Positions 1 through 11,235 are shown, counted from the first letter of the stretch. The stretch: 64,000 nucleotides of DNA from Prorocentrum cordatum (GCA_963575745.1 CAUYUJ010014598.1:40001-104000); one strand, 5' to 3'. Made by a program: numbers and translations. The notes: generated from the sequence alone by a model not told the origin.

Positions 1-587
1 CATCCTCTCCTTCGAGTCCTGTTATGTGATGTATCTCATACCCTATCGCCTCCCCTTATTTTTCTCGCGCGCTCCCCTTGCCTCGCTCCCTCTCTCTGTT
101 TCTGTATATGTCTCTCGCTGTCTTTCTTTCTCTTTCCTTTTTCTCACTCTCTGTTTCTCTCTCGCTCTCCCAATCGCGATTGAATCGTTTCCAATTCGGG
201 GGGGGATCGAGGGGCGGGGGGGCGCCGCGCTGCCCTGCTGCCCTACCTCAGCCCTTCCCCCTGCCGGGCCTGGCTCGCTGCAGCGTCGGCCATGGCGATC
301 TGCGCCGCGCCTGGCGGGGGGCGGGCGGGGGCGGTTCTGGGTGCGCTGATAGCTCGCCCGTCGCTCATGTTCCCTTCCTCCTCCCCTCCGCCTCTTCCCT
401 CCTCCTCTTCCCCGTTCTTTTTCCCGTTTTCCCCTCCTCCTCCCCCCCCCCTCCTCCTTCTCCTCCTCCTCCTTCTTCGCCCCCCTCTCCTTCGGGATCC
501 TCCTGCTCTTTCCTCACCCCTCCTCCATCCCCGCGTTTCCGCTCTTTGCCGCTTGCCCCCCGCCCCCCCCCTCTTTCGCCCGCCCAG
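1..587. other. Non-coding, pyrimidine-rich upstream stretch
   Basis: No convincing exon is seen. It holds short CT runs (about 85-175) and a CCT/CTC-rich block (about 365-560) ending in a pyrimidine tract and AG at 586-587, which looks like the 3' splice site of the exon that follows. It is therefore probably intron, and the gene continues to the left of the window. Confidence 0.5.
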
Positions 588-857
588 CGGGCGGCGTGGG
601 AGGCCTGGAAGGAGGGCAACATGCCCAACCTGAACACTCGCAGCCCTGGGCATTACACAAAGGTCTGGGGCTTCATCAGCACGAACTACTTTGGGAAGCT
701 GCGCATCAACAACCAGCATGACAACGTGTGCACGCTATTGAACAGGTGGGGCAAACGCATCGCCGATGAGCTGTTCGAGTATTTCGGAGCCCGTTGTGAG
801 TTCATGAACGCGCAGCTGTCCACGGACACCGTCATCAGCCCGATGTACATGGCCCCC
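588..857 (+). CDS. Unrecognised protein, internal exon (about 90 codons)
   Basis: Open frame of about 90 codons beginning right after a pyrimidine tract plus AG and ending before a GT (858-859). The translation is of ordinary mixed composition (for example HYTKVWGFISTNYFG and CTLLNRWGKRIADELFEYFG), unlike the low-complexity frames around it. I do not recognise the family. No initiator is assigned, so the gene is probably incomplete at its 5' end. It is followed by coding-like segments in the same direction (about 1144, 2520, 4552, 5549), which I infer to be one gene. Exon edges are by eye. Confidence 0.55.
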
Positions 858-1143
858 GTCGGGGCGCGGTCCATGCCTCCAGCCCCCTTCCCGCGCGCCT
901 GGGCCCTCTGACGGTTCGATCGGGGCTGGTTTCGGTCCTGGTTCCGTTTCGAATGTTTCGCACGCGTGCGGACGTTATGGGGCCAGTGGGGCCCGCGGGG
1001 CCGCCGGGCCAGTGGCCCCTTGGGGCCTCGGGCCCAGTCGAGCGTTTCGAGCGCTTTGGAGCAGGGCCAGTGCGTCCACAGAGGCCCCAGGGGGCCTCCT
1101 GCTCGGCTGACGGGCCCAAGCTCAGCGGGCGGGGGGCAGGGCG

Positions 1144-1788
1144 GTGACGCGACCGCGCGCTGTCGAGGCCGCGAGTTTCATCGACACCAAGTTCGACGGG
1201 CACATGCCGAAAGAGGACATCGCTGTGTTGGTGAAAGAAACAATGAAGTTCATGGCCCCCTTGTCCGAGCTTCCCGGGGAGCGCGCGCCCGTCTGGATTT
1301 TCGATCGGTTCTCGGCTGCAGCGCAGGAGAAAGTGGAACTCCTGAAATTCCCGATCGGTAGCAAGAGCAAGGTTTACAAGGCTGCGCAGAAGCCCCCCCC
1401 CCCGAAGAAGAAGCAAAAGGCCGTCAAAGTTCCCGAGGGGAAGGCAGGGGAACCCGCGGTGGCACCGCCGCCACCGCTACCCACCGGCGTGGAGAGCTTG
1501 GGGGCCGTCGAGACATTCGACCTGCAGGTCCGGGCGGTGACGGCGACCCCCGACAGCGGCAGCCGCAGCCACGCGGCGCTGCCATCCCGTGGGCGGTGGT
1601 GGGGTGACGACGTCCTCTCCTGCGTCAATTGGACGTTCGATCAGTTCAAGAAGCTCGTGTGCTACACTGCGCTGAGCGCGGACTCGGGGGCGGCAGAACT
1701 CCCCGACTCGCCCTGCCCCGGCCCGGCCCCGGCAAGGGCGGGGGCGGGGGGGGCGACCGGGGGGGGGGGGCCAGGCTCTGAAGTCTGA
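1144..1788 (+). CDS. Unrecognised protein, second exon region
   Basis: Open for 214 codons. The convincing part runs from SFIDTKFDGHMPKEDIAVLV (about 1174) through PVWIFDRFSAAAQEKVELLK to the WWGDDVLSCVNWTFDQFKKLV segment near 1597-1660. A Lys/Pro-rich linker (about 1385-1450) and an Ala/Gly/Pro-rich tail separate and follow the mixed-composition parts. No domain is recognised. The true exon is probably shorter at both ends: the last about 50 codons are low complexity and run into a GA microsatellite. Confidence 0.5.
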   Translation: MTRPRAVEAASFIDTKFDGHMPKEDIAVLVKETMKFMAPLSELPGERAPVWIFDRFSAAAQEKVELLKFPIGSKSKVYKAAQKPPPPKKKQKAVKVPEGKAGEPAVAPPPPLPTGVESLGAVETFDLQVRAVTATPDSGSRSHAALPSRGRWWGDDVLSCVNWTFDQFKKLVCYTALSADSGAAELPDSPCPGPAPARAGAGGATGGGGPGSEV

Positions 1789-1807
1789 GGAGGAGGAGGC
1801 GACTGGG

Positions 1808-2455
<648 letters not shown>

Positions 2456-2519
2456 GAGACGAGGCACGATGGGAAGGAGGAGGAGGAGGGGGACGGGGGG
2501 CGGGGGGGAGTTGTTTTAG

Positions 2520-4120
2520 CATATCTGGAAATGTCCGACGCCCGCCTCGAGGAATCCAAGGAGAACGCTGAGGAAAGTTTCGTGAGAATCAAGACCGAGC
2601 ATGTTCACGTGTGCTTGGAATTCGGCTGGATGGCGAAGATCACGTTCGATGGCAAGGTGATCGACTCGTGGTCGGCGCAGCGCAAGGCTGTCCAGGCCTC
2701 CGTCATCCGGGCGCTCACCGCCTCGCTGACGGCCTCCACCGCGGGCCAGTCGCACATGTTCGACGCGTGTGCCCTGCTCGAGGAGATGAGCAACTCCTCG
2801 GTGACCACAGGCGGGCAGGTCGGGCTCGAGGACGCCATTCTCGCCAACCCAGAGATGCCGAAGCAGATCTCAGATTTCAAGATGAAGAATAAGATCGAGA
2901 CGCTCGCAGACGCGCGCGTTCACCCCGTCTACTCCGTGATGTTTTTCTCAGTGGTTGACGACATAGCGAAGCAGACCTGCGAGGGAAATGTCATGTTGAA
3001 CGATGTTGTCCACTACATCTACGCCGTGATATCCGAGAACAACCATTGCTCGTGCAGCGTCATGAGTTGCCTCGTAGACCTGGCCAAGCACGTGCAGTCC
3101 ACGTGCAATCTCCCAGAGGTCTGGGCGTCAGTCTTCGAGTCAGCATCCCAGATTGACACGTTCATCTCCTTGCGGAGCAAGTATGCATGGTTTCTCCTTT
3201 ACGATGTCATCGAGAACGTGATGAAGGCCGTTCCTGAGGCGAAGCTGCACTTCGACGCGCGCACTTCAAACGGCACCTCCCCTGACCAGCTCGTCTTGCT
3301 CAACCACGGGCGGCTCCTGACGTCCATGACGGTTGCGAAGGTTCCCGACGTGCCAGTGATCTCTGAAGTTGACATGCTGATTCGCGGCGCATCGGACTGT
3401 AAGGCCCTGTGGGTCAAGCTGGGCCGTGGTTACGCTGGCGGCATGGACGCAAGGAGCGTCGTCAACGCGGACTTGCCGCTCAGCGCGAGGCGGCTCAAAG
3501 CGGAGTTGAGCGACGAGGGCCGCGTGCATTTGGCTAGCTTGGCACTTCCAGTCGCGCATGCCCCCGGGGACAGGAGGGTGGAGCCCGTCAAGCCGCAGAT
3601 GACGCACAAGGAGCTCTGGGAGCACGGCGTGGCCGAGGCTGGCATCAAGAGCCCCCAGACGGCGAAGGACTTGGAGATCGAAGTCGACGCGGTCTTCCTA
3701 AAGGTGGTCGAGGTCAACCTGAACGCGATCTCGTGGCAGCTCTTCCCCCGCACGTCCGACGCCTACAAGGGCTACCTGGCCGTTGACGTCACGAGGCCGA
3801 ACCCAGCGCTGCTCTGCAAGGTCGGCGACAACCCCATGATGAAGGTTCACTTCATCGGGCCTGTTTCGATGTGCAAGCCGAGCAACAACAATAACTTCTT
3901 CGCGGCGTGCACCCTGTTCGACGGCGTGGAATGCTACATCACGGGCGCGTCGGTGATGACGTCCACGTCAGACGCGCGCGCGCCTGCGTGGAGCGCGACG
4001 GTGACCGACAAGGAGACGGAGAGCCACGCCAAGGTCTTCTCGGACTACATCGACCTCTGGCTTGACAGCAGCGGGTCTCTTGGAGGAAAACGGCTTAGGA
4101 GAAGAGGAGGACAAAGATAG
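2520..4120 (+). CDS. Unrecognised protein, main exon (about 530 codons)
   Basis: The longest credible coding segment in the window. It starts after TTGTTTTAG (acceptor at 2518-2519) and stays open to TAG 4118-4120. It is rich in ordinary hydrophobic helix-forming sequence (for example VHYIYAVISENNHCSCSVMS and YAWFLLYDVIENVMKAVPEA) and has a Cys-containing C-terminal part (CKPSNNNNFFAACTLFDGVECYITG). No signal peptide, repeat or catalytic motif is recognised, and I cannot name the family. Codon usage strongly prefers G or C at third positions, as in the other exons. The last about 15 codons look like read-through into intron; the real donor is probably between 4060 and 4100. Confidence 0.7.
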
Positions 4121-4551
4121 AGGAGAGGGGGTAATCAGGAGGGAACAACGGGAGAGGGCCACAGGAGAGGGGGGGCGGCCTTTTCCAGAAGCTCAGCGGG
4201 TAACCGCATGCCACTGGACATAAAGTACAACCCCTTTGTAGCTATCCTCCTGCTCCTTATGGTCCTCCTCCTTCTCCTCTTCCTCCTCCTCTTTCTCGTC
4301 CTCTTTCTCTTCAGATCCCCCTCCCAGAGCTGCTCTCCTGCTTCTAGCACAGCACCGAATTTATCTTATCCCTTGTGCCCCTGGTGGATGACGACAGGGG
4401 GGGCATGCAGTCATTTGACCGACCGACCCCTGTCGAATGGAAATCAAGCTGCCCTGACCCCCCGCTCCCTTTTCTCTGGATCTCATGGCCCCCCAGGGTC
4501 CTTCACACGGGGGTAGGGGCGACTCGAAACACGTTGAAACGTTTATCCCAG

Positions 4552-4870
4552 AGAGGTGCCATCCACACCGAGAACCTGGAGTTCATTGAAAATTTCGGGA
4601 AGAAGTTCGCGAAGATCGGGCTCGAGGTGTTTTACTTGCTGATCCCCCAGAACGCCATCCAGACCGCCCCAGAGGGGGGCGGGGACTTCTCCGTGCTCAT
4701 GCGCTTCCACACCACCGCTGAGCTGGAGGCCAAACGCAGGGCGAGGGCGCAGCAGGGGCCGGCGGCGGCGGCTGCCTCGTCGGACGCGAACAAGAAGGTG
4801 GGCGCGAGCGCGGCCATGGCCGCGCGCAAGAAGCGGGCGGCCGCGGGGGCCCGAGAAGGAGGAGAGGAGG
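4552..4870 (+). CDS. Unrecognised protein, fourth exon
   Basis: Begins after a GTTTATCCCAG acceptor. It encodes a mixed-composition start (HTENLEFIENFGKKFAKIG, then EVFYLLIPQNAIQTAPEGGG and FSVLMRFHTTAELEAKRRAR) and then an Ala/Lys-rich, probably helical basic tail. The frame runs on to 4941, but from about 4855 it is purine-rich repeat. Same strand as, and probably the same gene as, the exons at 588-4120. Confidence 0.55.
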
Positions 4871-5320
4871 AAGAGAAGGGGAGGGGCAGGTGGAGGAGGA
4901 GAAGCACATGGAGAAATTTGGGGAGGGGGGGGATGAGATGAGGAACGGCATGGCGAAATATATGACAATATAGAAAGTAAAGGAAGACAGGGGTGAAAGA
5001 TGAAGGACGATGAGGGAGGACAAAGACGAGGAGACAGAGGGTGGAGGAGGAGGGGGGTAGACCAGGGGGGAGTGGAGAAGGATTAGGCGGAGTGGAGGGG
5101 TGCAGGAGGAAGGAAGCGGGGGGCGCAGAGCGCCTGGGGAAGATGAAGATGGATATGATAAGGGCCAGGAGGAGGACGAAGTGTTGGAGGTGGAGGACGG
5201 GGGGAGGAAGAGGGGGGGGGGGGGGGGCGAGGAGGAGGAGGAGGGAGAAGGGGGGGGGGGGCAGAAGAAGGCCGTCGGAGGCGGCGGAGGAGGAGGAGGG
5301 CTCCTGAGGAGGGGGTTTAA
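4855..5320 (+). repeat. GGA/GAG-rich purine tract
   Basis: About 470 bp of interrupted AGG/GAG/GGGG sequence with poly-G runs near 5213-5265. No exon is seen. A CT-rich mirror follows at about 5410-5545 and ends in CTCTGTAG, a plausible acceptor. Confidence 0.8.
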
Positions 5321-5548
5321 ACTAGGGCCCAGGGCCCCCCCGGTGATTTGTGAACCCGGGGCCGCGGCCCCCTGGCCCTTGGGATCTCGATTCTCGCCCC
5401 CGTCGACCCGAAACCTGCTCCTCTCGTTCTCGCCTACCTCTCCTCCTCGTCCACAGTCCACCTTTTCCTCCTCCTCCCCCTCCTCCTCCTCCTTCTCAGA
5501 CCTCCGCCGCCCCTCACCTTTTCTTGACCTGCCCCGTTCCCTCTGTAG

Positions 5549-5798
5549 GTGGGGTCGCCGCCCGACGATGGCGACGACTGCGACCCGACCTCGGAGCGAT
5601 TCAAACATTTCGTTGGGGGGGGCGCGATGGCCTCGGAGGCCCCCCCACCCCCTTCGCCCCCCCCCCTTCCGCCCTTCTCCCCAGGCAGGAGGGGCCGCGC
5701 AGGAACATGATCCCAAACGCCGCGGTTCCGGGGCCGGCGCCGGCGGCGCCAGCGGCGGCGGCGGGGGAACCGCCACCGTGAAGCACTTGCTGAAGTGA
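5549..5798 (+). CDS. Unrecognised protein, probable last exon region
   Basis: After a CTCTGTAG acceptor the frame reads SPPDDGDDCDPTSERFKHFV up to about 5614, then becomes Pro-rich. A second acceptor-like CCCTTCTCCCCAG lies just before 5693; the sequence after it can end as a Gly/Ala-rich tail closing KHLLK-stop (TGA 5796-5798) or, in another frame, at TGA 5779-5781. I cannot decide which. The 3' end of the gene is placed here because no further exon-like sequence follows for 1.4 kb. Confidence 0.35.
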
Positions 5799-5799
5799 G

Positions 5800-6502
5800 G
5801 GGTCAGCTGCCGGTGCTGCCCTTTCGCCGTTCCGTTCTGGCCCCCCTAGGGGGTACTCGGGGCCTCGTCACAACGGCGGGTCCAGGGTCCAGGGGCCGGG
5901 CGGCGGCGTCGGTGACATTTCACAGGTCACACCGTAGGTCCCAGGGGCCCAAGTTTTTTAGGTCCTCAGTTTGCCTGAAGGCCGGCGGGCGCTCTAAGAG
6001 AGCGGATGGCGAACCTGGCAGGTGCCTTTTCCCTGTTTCGATTCGGTGTCGAACGAAAAACGAAACATTAGAATGAGAGTTTCGATCGACATTCAATTTC
6101 CAACTTCGCACTTCGCATTCTTGTTATCGCACCTGCACCGCTCCTGCCTGGGCCTGGGGCCCCTGGTCTGTCTTTTGGCCCGGCCCTGGCGCCACCCCGC
6201 GCTTCGCCGCGTGGCCTCGTGCAACGCTGTGCGAGGCCGCCCTTCGAGGTGCGGCGCCGAGCTGGTCGGATGTTAGTATGTTCGTTTTTGTATAGGTTGA
6301 CGTTGATCGAACTCCAATGCCGGGCTCCTCGTGAAAAGGACCAGGGAAAATAACCCTCGGATGGGGCTTTCAAAACTCGCAGCTTGCCCTGAACCCATCC
6401 GCCCCTTCCGTCCTTGAGCCGTCATGTTTGTAGTCGCCGTTTCCCTGACCAGGCATTTGATTATTTTTGTTCTCGATATCTCTCGTTCGTTATGTTGTGT
6501 GT

Positions 6503-6533
<31 letters not shown>

Positions 6534-7215
6534 ATCGCCCTTGTTATCTTTCCCCTGCTCTTCGCTACGCCGCCTCTCCTTGTTCCCCCTTGCCTGTACT
6601 TCGCCTCTGGTCTGCTGGTCTGAGTTCTTCCTACTCCACTCCAACTTTGCACAGCCATATTCATGTGGCATCCCTTCTTCTTCCTCTCCTTCCGCCGCCG
6701 CCTCAATTGCCTCCCCCCCCAGCGCCCCGGTCGACCAGGGGGGCGAATCGCGGGATCCTCGCCGTGCCTCCTTCCCTAGTCCTCCTCCTTCCTACGTCCC
6801 GCCATGTCCTGGCCCCCACTCCTCGGTCCCTCCTCCCGCCTCTCCGCCTCTCCTCCCTCCTCCTTCTCCTATGTCTTTTCCTCCTCCTCCTCCTCCTCCT
6901 CCTCCTCCTCCTCCTCCTCCTCTTCCTCCTCCTCCTCCTCCTATCTCCTCCTCCTCCTTTTTCTTGTCTTCGCAAAACACCAAAATGCTTAGAATCCCGG
7001 ATTCGCAACCAAACAGTGCTTTGCCTGGGCGAGAGGTCCTCCTCCTCTTCCTCCTTCTCCTCTTTCTCTTCCCCCTCCTCCTTTTATCTCCTTCTCCTTC
7101 TCCTCTCCCTCCTCCTCCTCCTCCTCCTCGTCTCCCTCCTCCTCCTCCTCCGCCTCCTCCTCCTCCTTTTCCTCCTCCTCCTCCTCCTCCTCCTCCTCTG
7201 CCTGGGCAGTGATCA
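5800..7215. other. Intergenic stretch with simple repeats
   Basis: No supported gene. It holds mixed GC-rich sequence to about 6480, a short CT run (6506-6530), and CCT/CTC trinucleotide arrays at about 6840-6960 and 7030-7200. The Ser, Leu and Pro open frames come from the trinucleotide arrays. Confidence 0.7.
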
Positions 7216-7713
7216 GTGGTGATGGCGGCCGTTGGCCTCCTTGCCGCCCTCCCAGCGGCGCCTTTGTTGGAGCCTCAGCCCCGCGGGGGCTTCCGCCGGG
7301 AGCCCAGAGCGCGAGGGGTCTTATCATGCCGGCTTCACTTCCTGGTGCAAGTTGACGTTTACGACCTGCCCTCCCCCCTTTACCCCCCTTGGCACGCAAG
7401 GAGGGCGCGCCGACTCCGTGGCCAGCTTGTCTCAAGCGCTTCGGCTCGGCGGGACGCTTTGGCTCCATGGAGGCGGGCAATGGCCTCTTCTCTGCTGCAC
7501 GGGCTCCCACCACGGAGCGCCTTCGACGGCGACAACGTGGTCGATACGTTTGTGGATTTCCGCGCCTGGCTGCGGCGCGTGTCCGCCCAGGGGAGCCTGG
7601 CGACGGCCGGCGAGGCTCTGGACCTGGAAGACAGGAGGAGTATCATCGCCTTCCTCTGCCGCGTGCGCGGCATCCGCCGGAGCTCCCGGGCGGAAATCAT
7701 ATGGCGCGTTTAA
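7216..7713 (+). CDS. Exon candidate, probably 5' part of the RING-finger gene
   Basis: Frame open for 165 codons. The convincing part starts near an ATG at 7480 and reads FDGDNVVDTFVDFRAWLRRV and EALDLEDRRSIIAFLCRVRG, a helical mixed sequence unlike repeat translation. Upstream ATGs at 7216 and 7222 are in frame, but the intervening sequence is Arg/Pro-rich and less convincing. The family is not recognised. Linking it to the RING finger 6.8 kb downstream is inference from shared strand and the lack of a clear gene end between them. Confidence 0.4.
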   Translation: MVMAAVGLLAALPAAPLLEPQPRGGFRREPRARGVLSCRLHFLVQVDVYDLPSPLYPPWHARRARRLRGQLVSSASARRDALAPWRRAMASSLLHGLPPRSAFDGDNVVDTFVDFRAWLRRVSAQGSLATAGEALDLEDRRSIIAFLCRVRGIRRSSRAEIIWRV

Positions 7714-8195
7714 AACATGGTTTCGCCTTCGAGGATGGAAGGAGTTGGCATCTCTTCCACCGCGGGGGCCGGCGGACGCAAAAAGAGGCTGCCCCGCCGG
7801 CGGTGGAAGCTGGCGGAAGGTTGGAGGGTTTGTTGGTTCAGGGTTTCCAGAACCTGCCATATCTACGACCTCGCGGGCCGGGCCTTTGTGCCGCAAGCCC
7901 GTGGATAATCGACTAGACGTAAGCTTGACCTTTCGCCGGAGTTACCTTGGTGCTGGCCCAGTGGGGTCCCGATCGCCGAACGCGAAGCGATAGCAGCGTC
8001 TTGCGCGCTTGTGATTGCCCCCCCCCCCCCCCCGCGGCCCCCAAAAAGCCGCGCGCCAAAGGTCACTCTTGCCCAGGGTCGCTCTTTGCGTGCAGCCGAG
8101 GCAATTCCGGGGCGTTTTGTTTGCGGACGCCCCGCGCGGATCGCCTCCATGCGACCGCGCGTCCACGAGACTCGCGCCCGGGGGCCCAGAGTCCG

Positions 8196-8330
8196 CGAGG
8201 GCGCGGATGTGCTCGCCGCTCGTGAGGAACCTGGCGCGGGAGAGCCTCCTGGCCGTCGCGTTCCTCGACGAGTGGAGCCGCGGCGGCGCGGCTGACCCCG
8301 AGGCTCCGGTGGTCGCTCTGGGGGGGCCTC
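8196..8330 (+). CDS. Exon candidate, RING-finger gene region
   Basis: A short GC-rich open segment reading VRNLARESLLAVAFLDEWSR then GGAADPEAPVVAL. It is cut off by an inverted-repeat element whose flanking duplication starts at 8329. Membership in the RING gene is inferred; boundaries are unclear. Confidence 0.35.
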
Positions 8331-8334
8331 CAAT

Positions 8335-8536
8335 CAGGAGGGGAAAAAACACACAGACACAATTAATCGGCGATTCCCAGAAAATATTGGAAAATATGGG
8401 AATTGGGCGGGAAGACAAAAATCCAGAAAATATTGGAAAATATGGGGAATCTTTTTATTTGTGTGTATTTATTTGTGTGTTCCAGGGGAATATTTTTATT
8501 TGTGTGTATTTATTTGTGTGTCCCAGTTCCCCTTCA
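8335..8536. mobile_element. ACACAC-type short inverted-repeat element, copy 1
   Basis: Begins CAGGAGGGGAAAAAACACAC and ends in a TTTATTTGTGTGTATTTATT motif followed by CCCAGTTCCCCTTCA; the ends are imperfect inverted repeats. It is flanked by a 5-bp direct repeat TCCAA (8329-8333 and 8537-8541). The interior has two GAAAATATNGGAAAATATGG blocks, and in this copy the right end is partly doubled. The same element is at 26086 and 34777. It has no coding capacity, so it is a non-autonomous element. Confidence 0.8.
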
Positions 8537-8854
8537 TCCAAGCCCCTGCAAACGGGGCGTTAGTAAGTGAGCTGGGTGGCAGCCCAGGGCCACCTTCGAG
8601 CGAGAACGGGGCGTTACTCAGTAAACGTCGCGTTAGTGAACGGGGTGTCAGCCAAGGGCCACCTTCGAGCGAGAGCGGGGCGACAGGGCATTTACCTTGC
8701 ACTGGTGCGAGATTAACACAACTCTGGGCGGGGGAGGTTTTCGCACTTGCACGCGGCCAATCAGTTTTTTGAAGGCACCATTGAAAACGCACCTTGTTTT
8801 ACCGGCCCGTTTACGAATGCCCCGTTTACAGGGGCCTGGGGCGTTCCTGGGACT

Positions 8855-9490
8855 CACCCGACGGATCTGGTCGACTCCAGTCTGCCTCCAGTTCGACCTG
8901 TAGTTCGACTCCAGCTCGACTCGACTTCGACTCCCATCCGACTCGGGTTCGACTCGTGCGTCGCCGGACGCTCGACGCAGCATCGACGCAGGAGTGGAGC
9001 GAGCGGCTCCAGGCAGGTCCCCGGCCCCAGTCATCCGTTGTTGTGATGTTTTATTGCGGGGTCCCCGGAGCTCTGGACCACATTTTGGGGACCGGCTTTT
9101 CGTCCCAGATATTATATAGTTGATTGTCCCGGGCCAGACTCCAAAATTATGGAAGACATGCGTCTTGAAATTGGTTGTAGGAAGGTCCCTGGAACGAGCA
9201 GCCAACGAGGCCCACCCAACGGATCTGGTTGACTCCAGTCTGCCTCCAGTTCGATCCAGATCGACTCGAGTTCGACTCCCATCCGAATCGGGTTCGACTC
9301 GTGCGGGGTCGGACGCTCGACGCAGCATCGACGCAGGAGTGAAGCGAGTGGTTCCAGGATCGGCTCAAGTTTGGCTCCCATCCGACTCGGGTTCGACTCG
9401 TCGTGCGTCGACGGACGCTCGATTCAGCATCGACGCACGAGTGGAGCAAGCGGCTCCAGGATGGTCCCCAGAACGAGCAGCCAACGAGGC
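8855..9490 (+). repeat. Three degenerate direct copies of a TTCGACTC-rich unit
   Basis: Blocks at about 8858-9015, 9211-9360 and 9371-9480 share the order ACTCCAGTCTGCCTCCAGTT, CATCCGACTCGGGTTCGACT, then a GACGCTCGACGCAGCATCGA block ending GGCTCCAGG (the third copy is 5'-shortened). A further short repeat GAACGAGCAGCCAACGAGGC sits at about 9191 and 9470. It looks like a partly duplicated interspersed repeat; no gene is seen. A CTCGTCCTCGTTGTC low-complexity run follows to about 9620. Confidence 0.75.
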
Positions 9491-9633
9491 CCTCGGGCTC
9501 GCCCTCGTCCTCGTTGTCCTCGTCCTCGCTACCCTCGGCCTCGTTGTCCTTATCCTCGTCCTCGTTGTCCTCGTCCTCGTCCTTGTCGCCCTCTTCGTCC
9601 TCGTCCTCGCTGTCCGTCTCCTCGCCAACGGTA

Positions 9634-9746
9634 GGCGGCGAGCGAGCGGGGGAAATCAGAAGGGGCGGGCCTTCTCAGAAGGCTCGGAAGTTTTTAAGCC
9701 TCCTTCGAATACACAAAAAAATATCAGAGGGCCTCCTTCTGAGACT
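9634..9746. mobile_element. CCTTCTCAGAAGG-type element, copy 1 (partial)
   Basis: Starts GGCGGCGAGCGAGCGGG and contains CCTTCTCAGAAGG and an inner AATACACAAAAAAATATCAG. Other copies at 12904, 27105 and 57992 show that the family ends in inverted repeats (GGCGGCGAGCG at one end, CGCTCGCCGCC at the other). This copy appears shortened at its right end, directly beside the next element. Confidence 0.65.
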
Positions 9747-9749
9747 CTA

Positions 9750-9958
9750 GGCTTCCTAGATGGGGTCCGAGCAGATGGGTTCGGAGGTTCGCGCCGTAAC
9801 GCCGATGCATCGGCAATGCGTCTCGGTGTGGAGCCCGATCTTCTCCATGCTGGCGTCGCCGACGCATCGCCAGCGTCGTTGATGCATCGGCGATGCATAT
9901 TGGCGATGCGGCGCGATCCGCCGACCCCATCTCCTCCGACCCCGTCTGGGAGCCCCCA
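9750..9958. mobile_element. GATGCATCGG-type fold-back element, copy 1
   Basis: Long terminal inverted repeats: GGCTTCCTAGATGGGGTCCG at the left and a matching CCCATCTCCTCCGACCCCGT with GTCTGGGAGCC at the right, with GCGCCG/GATGCATCGG motifs inward on both sides. Almost the whole element can fold on itself. Related copies are at 11386, 17148, 29067 and 52050. It is non-coding. Confidence 0.8.
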
Positions 9959-10008
9959 GCGACGGCCTTCCTCTCACTCTCCCCCCCCTCGCTCGCCGCC
10001 GGAGCGAG

Positions 10009-10217
10009 GCCCTCCAGCTCGCCCTGGAGCTGCCCGACGCGCAGCACCCCGCGGCCGCCGCGGCGCCCGGCGCCACGGCCGCGGCGGAGCCGCCCGTGGG
10101 CGCCACCGCGGCGCCGCCGGGCGGCGCCGTGGAGGGCGGCGCGCCACGGACAGCCGCGCCGCGGGACTGCGCCGCGGGGCCTCCGCCGGGGAGCAAGTTC
10201 GTCGATGCGACGTACCT
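10009..10217 (+). CDS. Exon candidate (RING-finger gene region), interrupted by a 1-kb element
   Basis: After an acceptor-like GAGCGAG, the frame reads ALQLALELPDAQHP, a long Ala/Gly/Pro-rich linker, then GPPPGSKFVDATY. The reading is cut at 10217 by a 1,010-bp inverted-repeat element flanked by an 8-bp duplication. Beyond the element the same frame would continue (see 11236). The linker is low complexity, so support rests on the two short ends. Confidence 0.4.
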
Positions 10218-11227
10218 TGAGCGCGCCCGTGGTGTTACTGGGGGGGGGGATCGGGTTTTGAGCGGATTTCATTTCCCTTCAATTCCCTTCCCCTTCGTTC
10301 TTCCCTTCCCGTCAACTCTTCCCGTGAATTGTCTTGTCTTCCCTTTAATTGTCTCGTCTTCCGGTTAATTGTCTTGTCTTCCCGTTAATTCTCTTGTCAC
10401 GTATTCCCGTTAATTGTCTTGCAATCCCGTTAATTGTCTGGTATTCCCGTTATCTATTACTTTTCAACTCCAAGGCCCCAGTGGGTGCGTTCGCATACAG
10501 GAGGAGACGGAGGAGGAGGAGGAGGAGGAGGAGGAGGAGGAGAATCCCGTATTCGCCCTCCATCTCCGGGTTCTGTGAGATCCCGGGAGGTCCCGAATTA
10601 GCGAGAATTACCGTCCAGGCATTGGAGGGAAACGTTTCCCGGAAGGTCCCGGGAGGTGGGGCCTCGGGAGGTGGGGGCCTTCCCAGTAAATCGTTGTGAT
10701 TATTTTAATCAGTATAATCAATTATCGGGAATTTATCGGGACGAGTTCCTGGGAGGTGGGGCCCCGGGAGGTCCCTGGGAGGTCCTTTAATTCTGGACGG
10801 TAATCCCCGAATCTTTATCCCCAGCAATGAAAATCATGTGGGGCGAGGAGTGGGGGAGCTCGGGTTGCTCTCCTGCAGTTGCGCCTCGCCGAGAGCCTCC
10901 TCCCGTGCCTCCTCCCGTGCCTCCTCCCGTGGCTCCCCAGGGCTCCTGTAGGCCTTCGGGGTCCATGGGTGTGGTTTTCATGTAGCCCAACTTCCTCTAC
11001 GTGTAATATAGGAATATAGGCTAACCATGTAAGACCGAGTATGACTGACGCCCATAATCATTAGTTGGAGTAGGCGGGAATTGTAGAGAAACCATCGGGA
11101 AATTAAAGGGAAATTATTGGAATTAGGGAATTATAGGGAAAAGGGAAATTATAGGGAAGCTCAAGCAGGGAATTATCGGTAACTCAAAACCCGATCCCCC
11201 CTCTTCTAACACAACGGGCGCGCTCAA
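10218..11227. mobile_element. 1,010-bp inverted-repeat element with 8-bp target duplication
   Basis: Left end TTGAGCGCGCCCG and right end CGGGCGCGCTCAA are perfect inverted repeats; similarity continues inward for about 50 bp (…GTGTTA…GATCGGGTTTTGAG on both strands). It is flanked by direct repeats GACGTACC at 10210-10217 and 11228-11235. The interior holds an 18-19 bp tandem repeat (CCCGTTAATTGTCTTG type, about 10310-10455), a GGAGGA microsatellite (10498-10545) and A/G-rich GGGAAATTA repeats (11070-11180); no transposase is seen. It is a non-autonomous DNA transposon by structure. An 8-bp duplication is usual for hAT-like elements, but the superfamily is not proven. Confidence 0.85.
10310..10455 (+). 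repeat. 18-19 bp tandem repeat
   Basis: About seven degenerate units of the form TTCCCGTTAATTGTCTTG, inside the 1,010-bp element. Confidence 0.8.
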
Positions 11228-11235
11228 GACGTACC

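Noticed and set aside
6703-7222. Poly-Ser, poly-Leu, poly-Pro and poly-Arg frames at CCT/GGA arrays here and at about 16.1, 27.9, 30.9, 39.8, 41.6, 50.5 and 54.7 kb
   Set aside because: Trinucleotide arrays give long homopolymer frames on both strands; no mixed-composition sequence is attached.
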